37,670 nucleotides of DNA from Acidobacteria bacterium RBG_13_68_16 (GCA_001766905.1 MEKI01000051.1:2206-39875); one strand, 5' to 3'. Shown: positions 16,548 to 25,455, counted from the first letter of the stretch. A program made the numbers and translations. The notes: a model not told the origin generated them from the sequence alone.

Positions 16548-16622
16548 GGTTCGTCGCCCCCTCTGTTCGTTTCTGAGTCGTCCGCGCTAGGGAGGATTTG
16601 TTCCCCTCATCCTTTTGTGACT

Positions 16623-16651
16623 AATGTATACAGGACAAACCCTTTTGTCAA
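16623..16651 (-). promoter_or_regulatory. sigma70-type promoter for pilMNOPQ operon
   Basis: On the minus strand: -35 TTGACA (16646-16651), 17-nt spacer, -10 TACATT (16623-16628). This is the best-formed promoter in the window. It gives a leader of about 70 nt before the pilM GTG. Confidence 0.85.
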
Positions 16652-16675
16652 GAATACTCTAGGTGCCTCCGACCT

Positions 16676-16703
16676 TTGCAATCCCGGTATCGGGTGGTAG
16701 AAT
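16676..16703 (+). promoter_or_regulatory. promoter for rpmB
   Basis: TTGCAA (16676-16681), 16-nt spacer, TAGAAT (16698-16703). The start of RNA would be near 16710 and the ribosome site GGGAGGGAGG at 16721-16730 lies 4 nt before the ATG. It is divergent from the pilM promoter, with about 25 bp between the two -35 regions. Confidence 0.65.
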
Positions 16704-16734
16704 ATCCCGCCCTCAGGCGAGGGAGGGAGGTTCG

Positions 16735-16929
16735 ATGGCTCAAGTTTGCGCGATCTGCGGCAAGAGAAGCCTGAATGGAAACCGGATCAGCCACGCTCAC
16801 AACGTGTCGAAACGGAAGTGGAAGCCCAACCTGCACGTCGTGCACGCGGTCGTCGCTGGACAGACGAAGCGGATCAAGGTGTGCACGCGCTGCATGCGCT
16901 CGGGGAAAGTCCTGAAGGCCAGCCGTTAG
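16735..16929 (+). CDS. rpmB: 50S ribosomal protein L28
   Basis: 64 aa, the usual length for the short form of L28. MAQVCAICGKRSLNGNRISHAHN carries the first half of a zinc-ribbon (CxxC), and VCTRCMRSGKV the second, so this is the four-cysteine zinc-binding type. It is a component of the large subunit. The strong SD GGGAGGGAGG supports the ATG at 16735. It is transcribed away from pilM and converges with rel. Confidence 0.96.
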   Translation: MAQVCAICGKRSLNGNRISHAHNVSKRKWKPNLHVVHAVVAGQTKRIKVCTRCMRSGKVLKASR

Positions 16930-16991
16930 GCCCTGGCAACCAGTCCTTCCGCACCCCACAACCAACCAATAAGGGACTTCGCCACATCGGG

Positions 16992-19160
16992 TCACAGCAC
17001 CCGCAGCTGGCGCGCTTGCGTCGTGACGCTCGGCTCGACCGAGGTGACGCCGGCAAGGCGGCGCAGCACGACGAGCAGTTTCTCCAAATGTCCGCGGCCG
17101 TCCACGTCCACCACGAGGTCCGCAGTGCCCAACTGACCTTCGTTTGTCGAGAGGTGGCACGAGCGGATGTTGGCGTTCTCCCCGTTGGCGGCCTGCGAGA
17201 TCGCCGCCAGCATCCCCGGCGTGTCCTCGAAGGCCACGTGCAGCGGCACGGAGAAGGCACCGGTGACCCCGCCCCACTCCACTTCGACCTCGCGCTCCGC
17301 CGTGAAGAGCAGCTTTCTCACGTTGGGGCAGTTCGCCGCGTGGACCGCCACACCCTTCCCGCGTGTGATGTAGCCCACAATTTCGTCGCCCGGGAGGGGG
17401 TTGCAGCACTGCGCCCGGTACGTGAGGAGGTCGCTCTGGCCCTTCACCATGATGACCGACCCCTCCGGTACGGCCGCCGCGCGGCCCCTGGGTGAGGGCA
17501 CCGGCGTCACCGGGCGCGTGCGCACCAGCGGCGCCAGCAGGTCACGCAGGGAGATGCGCCCGAACCCGATGGCCGCGAGAAGGTCCTCCTCCTTGCCGTA
17601 GCCGTGCTCTGCCGCGATCTGCGGGAGGCGCTCGTCCTCCCGCAGCTGCTTCAGCGAGACGCCGATCTTGCGACACTCGCGCTCGAGCAGCTTCTTGCCC
17701 GCCTCGACCGCCTGTTCCTTCTCGCCCCGGTTGAGCCAGGCGCGGATCTTGTTCTGGGCGCGGGCCGTGGCCGCGATCTCGAGCCAGTCGCGGCTCGGGA
17801 CCTGGTTGGGCGAGGTCAAGATCTCGACGATGTCGCCGTTGCCCAGCGCCGTGCGGAGCGGCACCAGCTTGCCGTTGATGCGGGCTCCGACGCAGTGGTG
17901 GCCGACCTCGGTGTGGACCCGGTACGCAAAGTCGATCGGGGTCGCTCCACGCGCGAACGCGAACACCTCGCCCTTCGGCGTGAACGTGTACACCTCCTCG
18001 GGGTAGAGGTTCAGCTTGAGCGAGTTGAGGAAGTCCCTCGGGTTCTCCTGGTGCCCCTCCACCAGGCCGCGCAGCCAAGACACGCGTTCGGCATCCTGGC
18101 TGGGCTCCTTGCCCTCCTTGTAGAGCCAGTGCGCCGCGATCCCGCGTTCGGCGATCTCGTCCATGTCTCGCGTCCGGATCTGCACCTCGAACGGCTGGCC
18201 CTCCGGGCCGATCACCGACGTGTGCAGCGACTGGTACGCGTTCGGCTTGGGCATCGCGATGTAGTCCTTGATTCGGCCGGGAACCGGGCGCCAGAGCTGG
18301 TGGATGAGACCGAGGGCGGCGTAGCAGTGGGGCACCGTGTCCACGATCAGTCGGAAGGCCAGGAAGTCGTAGACGCGCTCCAGGCCGATCCCCTGCCGGC
18401 GAAGCTTGGTCCAGATGGAGTGAAGGTGCTTGATCCTCCCGCGCACCTCCGCCCCGATCGAATTCTCCTCGAGCAGCGTCGTGATCATCGAGCGGATCTC
18501 GGCGATCAACGCCGCCGCCACCGTCTCGCGCTGGCGCAGCTGGTCGGTGAGCCGGCGGAACTCCTCGGGGTGCTGGTAAGAGAGGGCCAGGTCCTCGAGC
18601 TCGGCCTTCATGCGCCCCATGCCGAGGCGGTGGGCGATCGGCGCGTAGATCTCCATGGTCTCTGCAGCAATGCGGCGGCGCGCCTCCTCGTGCAAGTACC
18701 CCAGGGTACGCATGTTGTGGAGACGGTCGGCGAGCTTGACGAGGATCACGCGCACGTCGTCGATCGAGGCGAGGAGCATGCGGCGGACGTTCTCCGCCTG
18801 AGCCGCCGCGCGGGCCGCGTACGACTGTTCCATCGTCGTGATCTTGGTGAGCGCCTTGACGAGACCGGTGATGTGCTCGCCGAACTGCTCCTCGAGCTCC
18901 TCCTCGCTGACCCAGGTGTCCTCGAGCAGGTCGTGCAGCAGCCCCGTGGCGATCGCCACGTCGTCGAGGTGCATCTCGGCGAGTGTGCGGGCCACCTCGA
19001 GCGGGTGGACGAGGTACGGCTCCCCTGACACCCGTACCTGGCCGCGGTGAGCCATCGCCGAGTAGACGTAAGCACGCCGCAGCAAATCCTCGTCGCACTC
19101 CGGGTTGTAGCCCGAGACGATCTCGAGGATGTCCTCGAACCGAGGCAGCGTCTCCGTCAC
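16992..19160 (-). CDS. rel: bifunctional (p)ppGpp synthetase/hydrolase Rel/SpoT
   Basis: 722 aa from the GTG at 19160; a TTG one codon earlier is possible. It makes and degrades the stringent-response alarmone. The HD hydrolase domain (about 30-180) has HRGQ, YLVHPLEVA, GLLHDLLEDT and KLADRLHNMRTL, all intact. The synthetase domain (about 240-350) has KHLHSIWTKL, the RIKD motif at 296-299 that marks bifunctional rather than RelA-type enzymes, and PNAYQSLHTSV. A TGS domain follows (390-450, VYTFTPKGEVFAFARGATPIDFAY), then a Cys-containing zinc-finger-like domain (CCNPLPGDEIVGYI) and a C-terminal ACT domain (about 640-715). TACAAT 6 nt before the GTG suggests a leaderless start. Confidence 0.96.
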   Translation of the reverse strand: MTETLPRFEDILEIVSGYNPECDEDLLRRAYVYSAMAHRGQVRVSGEPYLVHPLEVARTLAEMHLDDVAIATGLLHDLLEDTWVSEEELEEQFGEHITGLVKALTKITTMEQSYAARAAAQAENVRRMLLASIDDVRVILVKLADRLHNMRTLGYLHEEARRRIAAETMEIYAPIAHRLGMGRMKAELEDLALSYQHPEEFRRLTDQLRQRETVAAALIAEIRSMITTLLEENSIGAEVRGRIKHLHSIWTKLRRQGIGLERVYDFLAFRLIVDTVPHCYAALGLIHQLWRPVPGRIKDYIAMPKPNAYQSLHTSVIGPEGQPFEVQIRTRDMDEIAERGIAAHWLYKEGKEPSQDAERVSWLRGLVEGHQENPRDFLNSLKLNLYPEEVYTFTPKGEVFAFARGATPIDFAYRVHTEVGHHCVGARINGKLVPLRTALGNGDIVEILTSPNQVPSRDWLEIAATARAQNKIRAWLNRGEKEQAVEAGKKLLERECRKIGVSLKQLREDERLPQIAAEHGYGKEEDLLAAIGFGRISLRDLLAPLVRTRPVTPVPSPRGRAAAVPEGSVIMVKGQSDLLTYRAQCCNPLPGDEIVGYITRGKGVAVHAANCPNVRKLLFTAEREVEVEWGGVTGAFSVPLHVAFEDTPGMLAAISQAANGENANIRSCHLSTNEGQLGTADLVVDVDGRGHLEKLLVVLRRLAGVTSVEPSVTTQARQLRVL

Positions 19161-19166
19161 CAAACC

Positions 19167-19172
19167 ATTGTA
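19167..19172 (-). promoter_or_regulatory. -10 box of a probable leaderless promoter for rel
   Basis: TACAAT on the minus strand ends exactly 6 nt before the GTG at 19160. No Shine-Dalgarno lies between. This geometry decides in favour of the GTG over the TTG at 19163. Confidence 0.5.
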
Positions 19173-19204
19173 AGGGCAGGGGGAAGCGCAGCGACCCCAG
19201 AAAA

Positions 19205-19340
19205 TGAAAGGGAAAACGGGAAAGGGAAAAGGAAAGTCACGAGAGACGGAAATGAGCCAAGAGACGGTGCAGGAACGAGTTCCGAGTGCTTGCCTCGACC
19301 CGAGCCTTCCCTTTACCCTTTACCCGTTGCCGCCTTCCGG
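19205..19340. repeat. polypurine/polypyrimidine inverted repeat, locus 1
   Basis: The purine arm 19215-19236 (AACGGGAAAGGG then AAAAGGAAAG) matches the reverse complement of 19305-19328 (AACGGGTAAAGGGT then AAAGGGAAGG), with a 68-nt spacer that includes a small palindrome GGAACGAGTTCC (19272-19283). It fills the gap between rel and the secF stop. AAACGGGAAAGGGAAA is also present at locus 2 (36270-36285). Confidence 0.75.
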
Positions 19341-19349
19341 TTCCCCGCC

Positions 19350-20513
19350 TCAACGGCGCCGATGGGCGTGCTTGCGCTTCTCCAAGAAGTTCGACACGCC
19401 AAGGGCGATCGGCGAGGCAATGAAAACCGAGGAGTACGTTCCGACGACGATTCCGAACATCAACACGAAGGCGAACGTGTTGATCACGCCGCCGCCGAAC
19501 AGGAAGAGCGCGATCACGACCAGCTCGGTGAGGCCCGAGGTGATCACGGTTCGCGAGAGCGTCTGGTTGATCGCCGAGTTCATCACCTCGACCAGCGGCT
19601 TCCCGCGGTCGAGCTTCACACGCTCCCGGATGCGGTCGAAGATAATCACGGTGTCGTTGACCGAGTACCCGACGAGGGTGAGCAGAGCAGCGATCGTGGG
19701 GATGTCGATCTCGCGCCCCGTGAGCGAGAGCACGCCGAGGGCGATGAGCGTGTCGTGAAACAGCGCCACAATGGCGCCCACGCCGTACTGGAACTGGAAG
19801 CGGAGCCAGATGTAGACCAGCATGCCGAGGAGCGAGAAGCCGACGGCGTACGATGCCTTCTTGCGCAGGTCCTTGCCGACCGCGGGACCGACGTTGTCCG
19901 CGGCCAGGATCGAGAAATTGCCGAAGCGCGCATTGTCCGCGAGGTAGCGTTTGGCGTTTGACGACAGCTCCTTGACCCCGTCGAGGTCTGCAGGGCCGTT
20001 CAGGATTCCCTTCTCCTTTCGGAAGTTGAGGATCGCGGACGCCATCGGCTCGTAGTGGGCGCGCCGGTTGTCGAACGTTCCACCCACGCTGTCGGGGTCG
20101 GCCTGGGCGAGCCCGTCGCGCACCGCGTCAACGCCCTGCAAATTGAGACGCATCGACGCCGTTTGAGCGTTGAACTCCCGGTCGAGCGCCGTCATCATCC
20201 GCGCCGAGAAGTCGCCCTCCTGGCCGGGATTCTGCAGCCGGATGAGGAGCTCGTGCCTCTCGGGCTCGTCGAAGCGCTGGATCGTCACCGCGCCGAGCTT
20301 GAGGTTCTCCAGCGACGTGCGTATACGAGCCAGGTCCGGTTCGGACTTGAACTTCACGGTGAGCTGGGTGCCGCCTGCGAAGTCGACGCCGTACTTGAAG
20401 CCAGGCCCGAAGAAGATGAGGCCGAGGGCGACCAGGTTGAGCGCCGTAGAGATGGCGATCCAATGCCAGCGGTACTTCATGAATTGGATATGGGTGTCGT
20501 GGAAAAATCGCAT
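19350..20513 (-). CDS. secF: protein translocase subunit SecF
   Basis: 387 aa, longer than typical (300-320) because of an enlarged first periplasmic domain. It pairs with SecD to use the proton gradient to pull exported proteins. The start MRFFHDTHIQFMKYRWHW lies at 20513. The first membrane segment is followed by FGPGFKYGVDFAGGTQL, the hallmark of SecF, and five C-terminal membrane segments contain YSVNDTVIIFDRIRE and the terminal cytoplasmic LEKRKHAHRRR. It lies 8 bp after secD. Confidence 0.96.
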   Translation of the reverse strand: MRFFHDTHIQFMKYRWHWIAISTALNLVALGLIFFGPGFKYGVDFAGGTQLTVKFKSEPDLARIRTSLENLKLGAVTIQRFDEPERHELLIRLQNPGQEGDFSARMMTALDREFNAQTASMRLNLQGVDAVRDGLAQADPDSVGGTFDNRRAHYEPMASAILNFRKEKGILNGPADLDGVKELSSNAKRYLADNARFGNFSILAADNVGPAVGKDLRKKASYAVGFSLLGMLVYIWLRFQFQYGVGAIVALFHDTLIALGVLSLTGREIDIPTIAALLTLVGYSVNDTVIIFDRIRERVKLDRGKPLVEVMNSAINQTLSRTVITSGLTELVVIALFLFGGGVINTFAFVLMFGIVVGTYSSVFIASPIALGVSNFLEKRKHAHRRR

Positions 20514-20521
20514 GGCGCCCC

Positions 20522-22081
20522 CTAAATCGAAAGCGTGGTGAGCTTTGCGCGGCGCGAGAGCAGAACCTCGAAGATCGACCGCGACACGAACACCGCCGTG
20601 AACATGGAGATCGTGAGACCGATCGTGAGCGTCACCGCGAACCCCTTGATCGGTCCGGTCCCGAACTGGAAGAGGAACAACGCGGAGATGATCGTCGTCA
20701 GGTTGGAGTCGATGATCGCGGAAAGAGCGCGCTGGAAGCCGAGGTCGACCGCGTTGCGGACCGTCTTGCCTAACCTGAGCTCCTCGCGGATGCGCTCGAA
20801 GATCAGCACGTTGGAGTCGACGGCCATGCCGATCGTGAGGATGATGCCGGCGATTCCGGGCAGCGTCAGCGTGGCCTTGAACACACCAATCGCGCCCAGC
20901 AGCAGGACGGCGTTGAGGATCAGGGCGACGTCGGCGTTGATACCCGCCCCCTTGTAGTAGAAGAGCATGAACACAACCACCAGGATCAGGCCGACGAGAC
21001 CGGCGCGCAGGCCGCGGATGACAGAGTCGCGGCCCAGACTCGGGCCCACGGTCCGCTCCTCGAGGTAGGTGATCGAGGCGGGAAGCGCGCCCGCGCGCAG
21101 CACGAGGGCCAGGTCCTCGGCGCCCTGCACCGTGAAGTTCCCCTCGATGATTCCGGAGTCGGAGATATGACCCCTGATGACCGGGGCTGAGCGCACCTTG
21201 TTGTCGAGCACGATGGCCATGCGGTCGCCGATGTGGGCACCCGTATACGCGCTGAACTTCGTGGCTCCGTCCGGGTTGAGCGTGAAGCTGACGGCCGGCT
21301 GGCCGTAGGTGTCCTGGGAGCGGCGTGCCGTGCGGAGGTCGCGCCCAGTAACGACGGAGGCCTTCTTGAGGAGGTAGTACTCGCGGCCCGTGATTCGCCC
21401 CTCCAGATCCTCAACGTCGCCCGATACGATCTCCGAATCCTCGGGCAGCTTCCCCCCCGAGGAGGCGAGCAGCGCTTCCTGAGTCGGCGCGACCGTTACG
21501 ACCGGTTTGATCTCGAGGAATGCCGTGGCTCGGATCAGGTCCTTGACACGGGCGGGATCGTCCACGCCCGGGAGCTGCACAACGATCCGGTCGCCCTCGA
21601 TGCCCTGCCGCTGGATGAGCGGCTCGGCGACGCCGAACTGGTCGATGCGGTTTCGAATCGTCTCCAGCCCCTGTCGTACCGCCATGTCCCTGATCGCGCG
21701 CGTCACCTCCGGCCTGAGCGTCGCGGTGAGGCCCACCCCGCGGTCCACCTTGAACTCGAGGAGGCGGTCGTCGATGACCTTGTCCAGGGTCTTGGCCGGG
21801 GTGTTGGGGGCAGGCCTGAGCTCGAATCCGTCGCCTGCGGAGAGCCGCTGCAGCAGCGCCGGTGCAAACCCCTTCTCGCTCAGATCACCGCGCACCCGCT
21901 CCATGGCGTCGTCCACCTCGGCGCGGACGGCGTCCTGAGTGTTGACCTGCAGAACGAGGTGGATGCCGCCCCTGAGGTCGAGGCCAAGGTGGATCTTCTT
22001 GTCCGCCGGCCACATAAAGAAGATGGCTGCCGCCGTGACGACACCGATCAGCACCCAACGCCACATCAGCTTGCGTTGCAT
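20522..22081 (-). CDS. secD: protein translocase subunit SecD
   Basis: 519 aa. MQRKLMWRWVLIGVVTAAA gives the first membrane helix, then HLGLDLRGGIHLVLQVN, the SecD signature (LGLDLRGG). The P1 domain includes the conserved RNRIDQFGVAEPLIQRQG and IVVQLPGVDDP. C-terminal membrane helices contain GIAGIILTIGMAVDSNVLIFERIREEL. Full length and in its usual place between yajC and secF, with a 9-bp gap to yajC. A strong SD (GGGAGG) precedes it. Confidence 0.97.
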   Translation of the reverse strand: MQRKLMWRWVLIGVVTAAAIFFMWPADKKIHLGLDLRGGIHLVLQVNTQDAVRAEVDDAMERVRGDLSEKGFAPALLQRLSAGDGFELRPAPNTPAKTLDKVIDDRLLEFKVDRGVGLTATLRPEVTRAIRDMAVRQGLETIRNRIDQFGVAEPLIQRQGIEGDRIVVQLPGVDDPARVKDLIRATAFLEIKPVVTVAPTQEALLASSGGKLPEDSEIVSGDVEDLEGRITGREYYLLKKASVVTGRDLRTARRSQDTYGQPAVSFTLNPDGATKFSAYTGAHIGDRMAIVLDNKVRSAPVIRGHISDSGIIEGNFTVQGAEDLALVLRAGALPASITYLEERTVGPSLGRDSVIRGLRAGLVGLILVVVFMLFYYKGAGINADVALILNAVLLLGAIGVFKATLTLPGIAGIILTIGMAVDSNVLIFERIREELRLGKTVRNAVDLGFQRALSAIIDSNLTTIISALFLFQFGTGPIKGFAVTLTIGLTISMFTAVFVSRSIFEVLLSRRAKLTTLSI

Positions 22082-22090
22082 GCAACCTCC

Positions 22091-22399
22091 CTACTTGGGC
22101 TCGCTGGCGGTGAGATCGACGCTCCCAGCATCCTTGGCGAGTCCGGCAACGGCGGAGCGGGCCACCTGGATGTCGACCCTTGGTTCCGCGATGCGGAGCG
22201 TGAGCTTGTCGTCCCCGACCTCCACAACCGTGCCGAAGATCCCCCCATTGGTGATCACACGATCGCCCTTCGTGAGCTTGCCGAGCAGCTCCTGGTGCTT
22301 CTTCTGCCTGCGCCTCATCGGCATGATGAGCAGCAGGTAGAAGATCCCGAAGATGAGGATGAAGGGCAGAAACTGAATGAGCGGGTTTTTCGCGTCCAT
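22091..22399 (-). CDS. yajC: preprotein translocase subunit YajC
   Basis: 102 aa. One N-terminal membrane segment (about 5-27, FLPFILIFGIFYLLLIMPMRRRQKKHQEL), then a basic stretch and a beta domain with KGDRVITNGGIFGTVVEVGDDKLTLRI, the family hallmark. It works with SecDF in protein export. It lies 12 bp after tgt. Confidence 0.95.
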   Translation of the reverse strand: MDAKNPLIQFLPFILIFGIFYLLLIMPMRRRQKKHQELLGKLTKGDRVITNGGIFGTVVEVGDDKLTLRIAEPRVDIQVARSAVAGLAKDAGSVDLTASEPK

Positions 22400-22411
22400 G
22401 TCGTTCCCTCT

Positions 22412-23530
22412 TCAGCCGCCTGCGTCTCCCGCCGCGAGCACCTCCCCGCGGACCTCGGCAAAGCGGCCGGACATGATAGCCCACCGCGCCCGTCTCATCA
22501 AGGACAGGAAGTAGTGCAGGTTGTGGACGGTCGCCAGCACCACCACCGCGGCCTCGTGCGCAAGGTAGAGGTGGCGAAGGTAAGCCAGCGAGCACCGGCG
22601 ACAGGTCGGGCAGTCGCAGGCGGGGTCGGGCGGCTCCTCGGACAGCTTCCAGCGGGCGTTCTTCAGCACCACCGGCCCGCGCGAGGTGTGCAGCAGCCCG
22701 TTGCGGGCGTTGCGCGTCGGGATCACGCAGTCGAACAGGTCGCATCCCGCCGCCACCGCCTCCACAAGATCCCCGGGAGTGCCGACACCCATGAGGTAGC
22801 GGGGCCGGTCGACCGGGAGGAGCGGCGCCACGCGGTTGACCACCTCCCTCATCGCCTCCGGCGGCTCCCCCACGGAGAACCCCCCGAGGGCGTGGCCTTC
22901 GAAGCCGAGAGGTACGAGATCCTCGGCGGATCGGCGCCGGAGGTCGAACTCCAGCCCTCCCTGGACGATGCCGAAGAGCAGCGTTCCGCCGCCAGCCGGC
23001 AGGGCGGCTCGGCAGCGGGCCGCCCAGCGGGTAGTGGTGGCCACCGCGTGCTCCAGCTCGGCTCGGCTGGCCGGGAGCGCCGGGCAAACGTCGAGCGCCA
23101 TCGCCACGTCGGTTCCGAGCCGTCGCTGCGCATCGACGCACCCCTCCGGGGTGAGGCGCAGCTCGTTCCCGTCGATGTGCGACCGGAACACCACGCCGCC
23201 GTCGTCGTAGCGGCGCCTGCCGGCGAGCGAGAAGATCTGGAACCCGCCCGAGTCGGTGAGAATCGGGCCATCCCAGGCCATGAAGCGGTGCAGGCCGCCG
23301 AGCCGTTCGATCAGCTCGACGCCGGGGCGGAGCAGCAGGTGGTAGGTGTTGGCCAGCACGACCTCTGGCGCCAGCCGGTCGAGCTCCCAGGGCGTCAGGC
23401 CCTTCACGCTCCCCGCGGTCCCGACCGGCATGAACGCGGGACAGCGCACCACCCCGTGGGCGGTGACCAGCTCACTTGCCCGCGCACCTGTGGAACCGTC
23501 GCGGGCCATTACCGTGAAGTTGCCGATCAT
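22412..23530 (-). CDS. tgt: queuine tRNA-guanine transglycosylase
   Basis: 372 aa. It swaps guanine-34 for the queuosine precursor preQ1 in tRNAs with a GUN anticodon. Visible: PVGTAGSVKGLTPWEL, the active-site region LTDSGGFQIFSL with the conserved Asp, GIVQGG, and the ribosylguanine-loop region VMAYLMGVGTPGD-like RYLMGVGTPGDLVEAV with DLFDCVIPTRNARNG (nucleophile Asp). The zinc site is CDCPTCRRCSLAYLRHL (three Cys and a His). It leads the classic tgt-yajC-secD-secF cluster. Confidence 0.96.
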   Translation of the reverse strand: MIGNFTVMARDGSTGARASELVTAHGVVRCPAFMPVGTAGSVKGLTPWELDRLAPEVVLANTYHLLLRPGVELIERLGGLHRFMAWDGPILTDSGGFQIFSLAGRRRYDDGGVVFRSHIDGNELRLTPEGCVDAQRRLGTDVAMALDVCPALPASRAELEHAVATTTRWAARCRAALPAGGGTLLFGIVQGGLEFDLRRRSAEDLVPLGFEGHALGGFSVGEPPEAMREVVNRVAPLLPVDRPRYLMGVGTPGDLVEAVAAGCDLFDCVIPTRNARNGLLHTSRGPVVLKNARWKLSEEPPDPACDCPTCRRCSLAYLRHLYLAHEAAVVVLATVHNLHYFLSLMRRARWAIMSGRFAEVRGEVLAAGDAGG

Positions 23531-23678
23531 GGCGCCCTGCCTAGTTTGTCCGCCTCGGTGCCAGCCATGTCATTCTGCTCGTGCACGCAAAGGAGCGGTA
23601 CGTGATGCCAGCGAATCCGGGCCAGCGACTCAGCCCTGGGCATCAAAATGTCATCACTGGCACCGACCGCGCCGCCGA
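23531..23678. other. spacer between tgt and the lolA-like gene
   Basis: 148 bp between the lolA-like stop and the tgt start. No gene, strong hairpin or clear promoter was seen; tgt may be read through from lolA. Confidence 0.5.
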
Positions 23679-24374
23679 CTACTCGCTGCTCCCCATCTTG
23701 ATCTCGACCACCTGCACGTCGGGCGGAATGGTGAGGCTGAACAGGTCGGGGGGCTGCACCGGGTTGAGCTTGATGTTGGAGAACGAGTACTCGGTGCTGT
23801 CGCCATCGTGTTCGATGTAGGCGACCTTGATCGGCATGTACGTCGTGCTCTCGATCTCGATCTTCAACGACTGCAGGCGTTTCTTTATCATGTGTACTTC
23901 GGGCCTGAGCTCCAGGACGTAGTTGCCTTTCCCGAGAGGGTCGCGAAACGTAACCGAGAAGTACTGCATGAGCTTGTCCAGCGGCTCGGTGGCGGACATG
24001 AAGCGGAACACGCGCCGCTGCGCCCTGCCGATCTCGATGCGCTCGGCGCGCTTCTCGGCCGGGCGGTAGGTGATTGCCGCACCGCCCGCGATCAGGACCG
24101 TCATCTCTCGAGGCGAATCGTAATCCCAGCGCACGGAGTCGGGCGCCAGATAGTGAAAGTGGCCGCGCGACACGCTCGGTGCGGCGAGGAGGTGGCTCAC
24201 CCGAGTCTGAACGAAATCCGCGTCGAGTGAGGCCATGCTCACCTGCACCTGGCTGACGCGCTGGATGAGAGCCGCGAGCTTCTCCACGCCGTGCAGACCT
24301 GGTGGCAGCGGCTCCTGCGCAAGCAGGGGTGCGCAGACGAGCAGACAGAGGGCAGCCAGTGCCCGTCGCGTCAT
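23679..24374 (-). CDS. LolA-like outer-membrane lipoprotein carrier
   Basis: 231 aa from the ATG at 24374. It begins with a signal peptide (MTRRALAALCLLVCAPLLAQ), then a fold of beta strands with the family's SMASLDADFVQTRVS (FxQTx motif), GHFHYLAPDSVRWDYDSP (the RWxY motif) and a C-terminal half-barrel (EYSFSNIKLNPVQPPDLFSLTIPPDV). It should carry lipoproteins through the periplasm to the outer membrane. No lolB is nearby. It lies 34 bp after cysE; TTGACC (24407-24412) and TACGGT (24383-24388), 18 nt apart, could form a weak promoter of its own. Confidence 0.85.
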   Translation of the reverse strand: MTRRALAALCLLVCAPLLAQEPLPPGLHGVEKLAALIQRVSQVQVSMASLDADFVQTRVSHLLAAPSVSRGHFHYLAPDSVRWDYDSPREMTVLIAGGAAITYRPAEKRAERIEIGRAQRRVFRFMSATEPLDKLMQYFSVTFRDPLGKGNYVLELRPEVHMIKKRLQSLKIEIESTTYMPIKVAYIEHDGDSTEYSFSNIKLNPVQPPDLFSLTIPPDVQVVEIKMGSSE

Positions 24375-24408
24375 GGGCCGCCACCGTAACAGACGCCGAC
24401 CAGCACGG

Positions 24409-25350
24409 TCAACGGGAGCGCTCTGGGGAATGGGACGTGATCTCGTAACCCAGCTGGTCGCGGGAAAGGGTGACACGCGAGCCCGGCGGCACCGAGGTGG
24501 TGAGCCACACGTTGCCTCCGATCACCGAGTCTCGCCCCACGACGGTGTTCCCGCCCAGAATGGTCGCCCCGGCGTAGACCACCACGTCTTCCTCCAGGGT
24601 CGGGTGACGCTTGGTGCCGCGCACCAGCGTTCCCCTCTGATCTCGTGGAAAGGAGAGGGCGCCCAGGGTCACGCCCTGGTAGAGCTTGACCCTATCGCCG
24701 ATAACCGTCGTCTCGCCGACGACCACACCGGTGCCGTGGTCGATGAAGAACTCTCGGCCGATCGTGGCCCCGGGATGGATGTCGACTCCGGTCTCGTTGT
24801 GGGCGAACTCGGTCATGATGCGCGGAACCAGCGGCACCCCGAGGCCGTGCAGGAGGTGTGCGATGCGGTATGTGAAGACCGCCTTGACGCCGGGGTACGC
24901 GAGGATGATCTCCTCCAGACACGTCGCCGCGGGATCGCCTTCGTATGCGGCCCCGACGTCGGCGCCGATGAGCTCCATGACCTCCGGGAGCCGTTCGAAG
25001 AACGCCGTCACGACCTCACGCGCCTCCACAGTCTCCTGCGGCACTGCCGCGCCACCGGGCTTGCGGCAGGGTGCGGCCAGCGCCCGGCACACCTCGCCCT
25101 CAAGACGCTTGGAGAGCACGAAGAGCTGATCCCCCAGGTGCCCGTGGAGGTACTCACGATAGAGCGACTGGTCCCCGAAGTAGCCGGGGTAGATGACCTC
25201 CTGAAGCCCTCGCACGATCGCGATCACCTCACGCTTCTGAGGCAGGGGCGCTTCGCCGCTGTGGAAAAGCGGTTCGCCGCGCTCCTCCACCTGTCGAGTG
25301 ATCGCCTCGATTGCGCGAACGGTCCTTTCCGAAATCGGGTCTCTTGCCAC
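24409..25350 (-). CDS. cysE: serine O-acetyltransferase
   Basis: 313 aa, GTG start at 25350 with GGGGAGA just upstream. It makes O-acetylserine, the acceptor of sulfide in cysteine synthesis. The N-terminal helical half (about 1-170) is of the longer EpsC/CysE type. The left-handed beta-helix follows: GVDIHPGATIGREFFIDHGTGVVVGETTVIGDRVKLYQGVTLGA, with the His/Asp of the active site (IHPGA, FIDHGTG), and a second block of hexapeptide repeats (ILGGNTVVGRDSVIGGNVWL). Divergent from the nucleoside kinase. Confidence 0.93.
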   Translation of the reverse strand: MARDPISERTVRAIEAITRQVEERGEPLFHSGEAPLPQKREVIAIVRGLQEVIYPGYFGDQSLYREYLHGHLGDQLFVLSKRLEGEVCRALAAPCRKPGGAAVPQETVEAREVVTAFFERLPEVMELIGADVGAAYEGDPAATCLEEIILAYPGVKAVFTYRIAHLLHGLGVPLVPRIMTEFAHNETGVDIHPGATIGREFFIDHGTGVVVGETTVIGDRVKLYQGVTLGALSFPRDQRGTLVRGTKRHPTLEEDVVVYAGATILGGNTVVGRDSVIGGNVWLTTSVPPGSRVTLSRDQLGYEITSHSPERSR

Positions 25351-25436
25351 GCTCTCTCCCCGCCAGCGGCTGCCCCGCCGGGCACCGCAGGCCAGATTCG
25401 GATTCTACTTCCAACCGGGGACCGACCCCCATGACC

Positions 25437-25455
25437 TACAATCGTTATGCGGAGG
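25437..25455 (+). promoter_or_regulatory. -10 box and ribosome site for the nucleoside kinase
   Basis: TACAAT (25437-25442) followed by GGAGG (25451-25455), which is 5 nt before a GTG at 25461. This supports the GTG, not the ATG at 25431, as the start, because the ATG has no ribosome site. No -35 box stands out. Confidence 0.5.

Noticed and set aside
16930-16991. Possible terminator between the convergent rpmB and rel genes
   Set aside because: Only a weak GGCC pairing near the rpmB stop and no T-tract; not supported.
17604-19028. A 474-codon open frame on the plus strand
   Set aside because: It is antisense to rel and mirrors its codons; no start signals or domains.
21233-23605. A 790-codon open frame on the plus strand
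   Set aside because: It is antisense to secD, yajC and tgt; low-complexity Arg/His/Asp-rich product with no recognisable domain.
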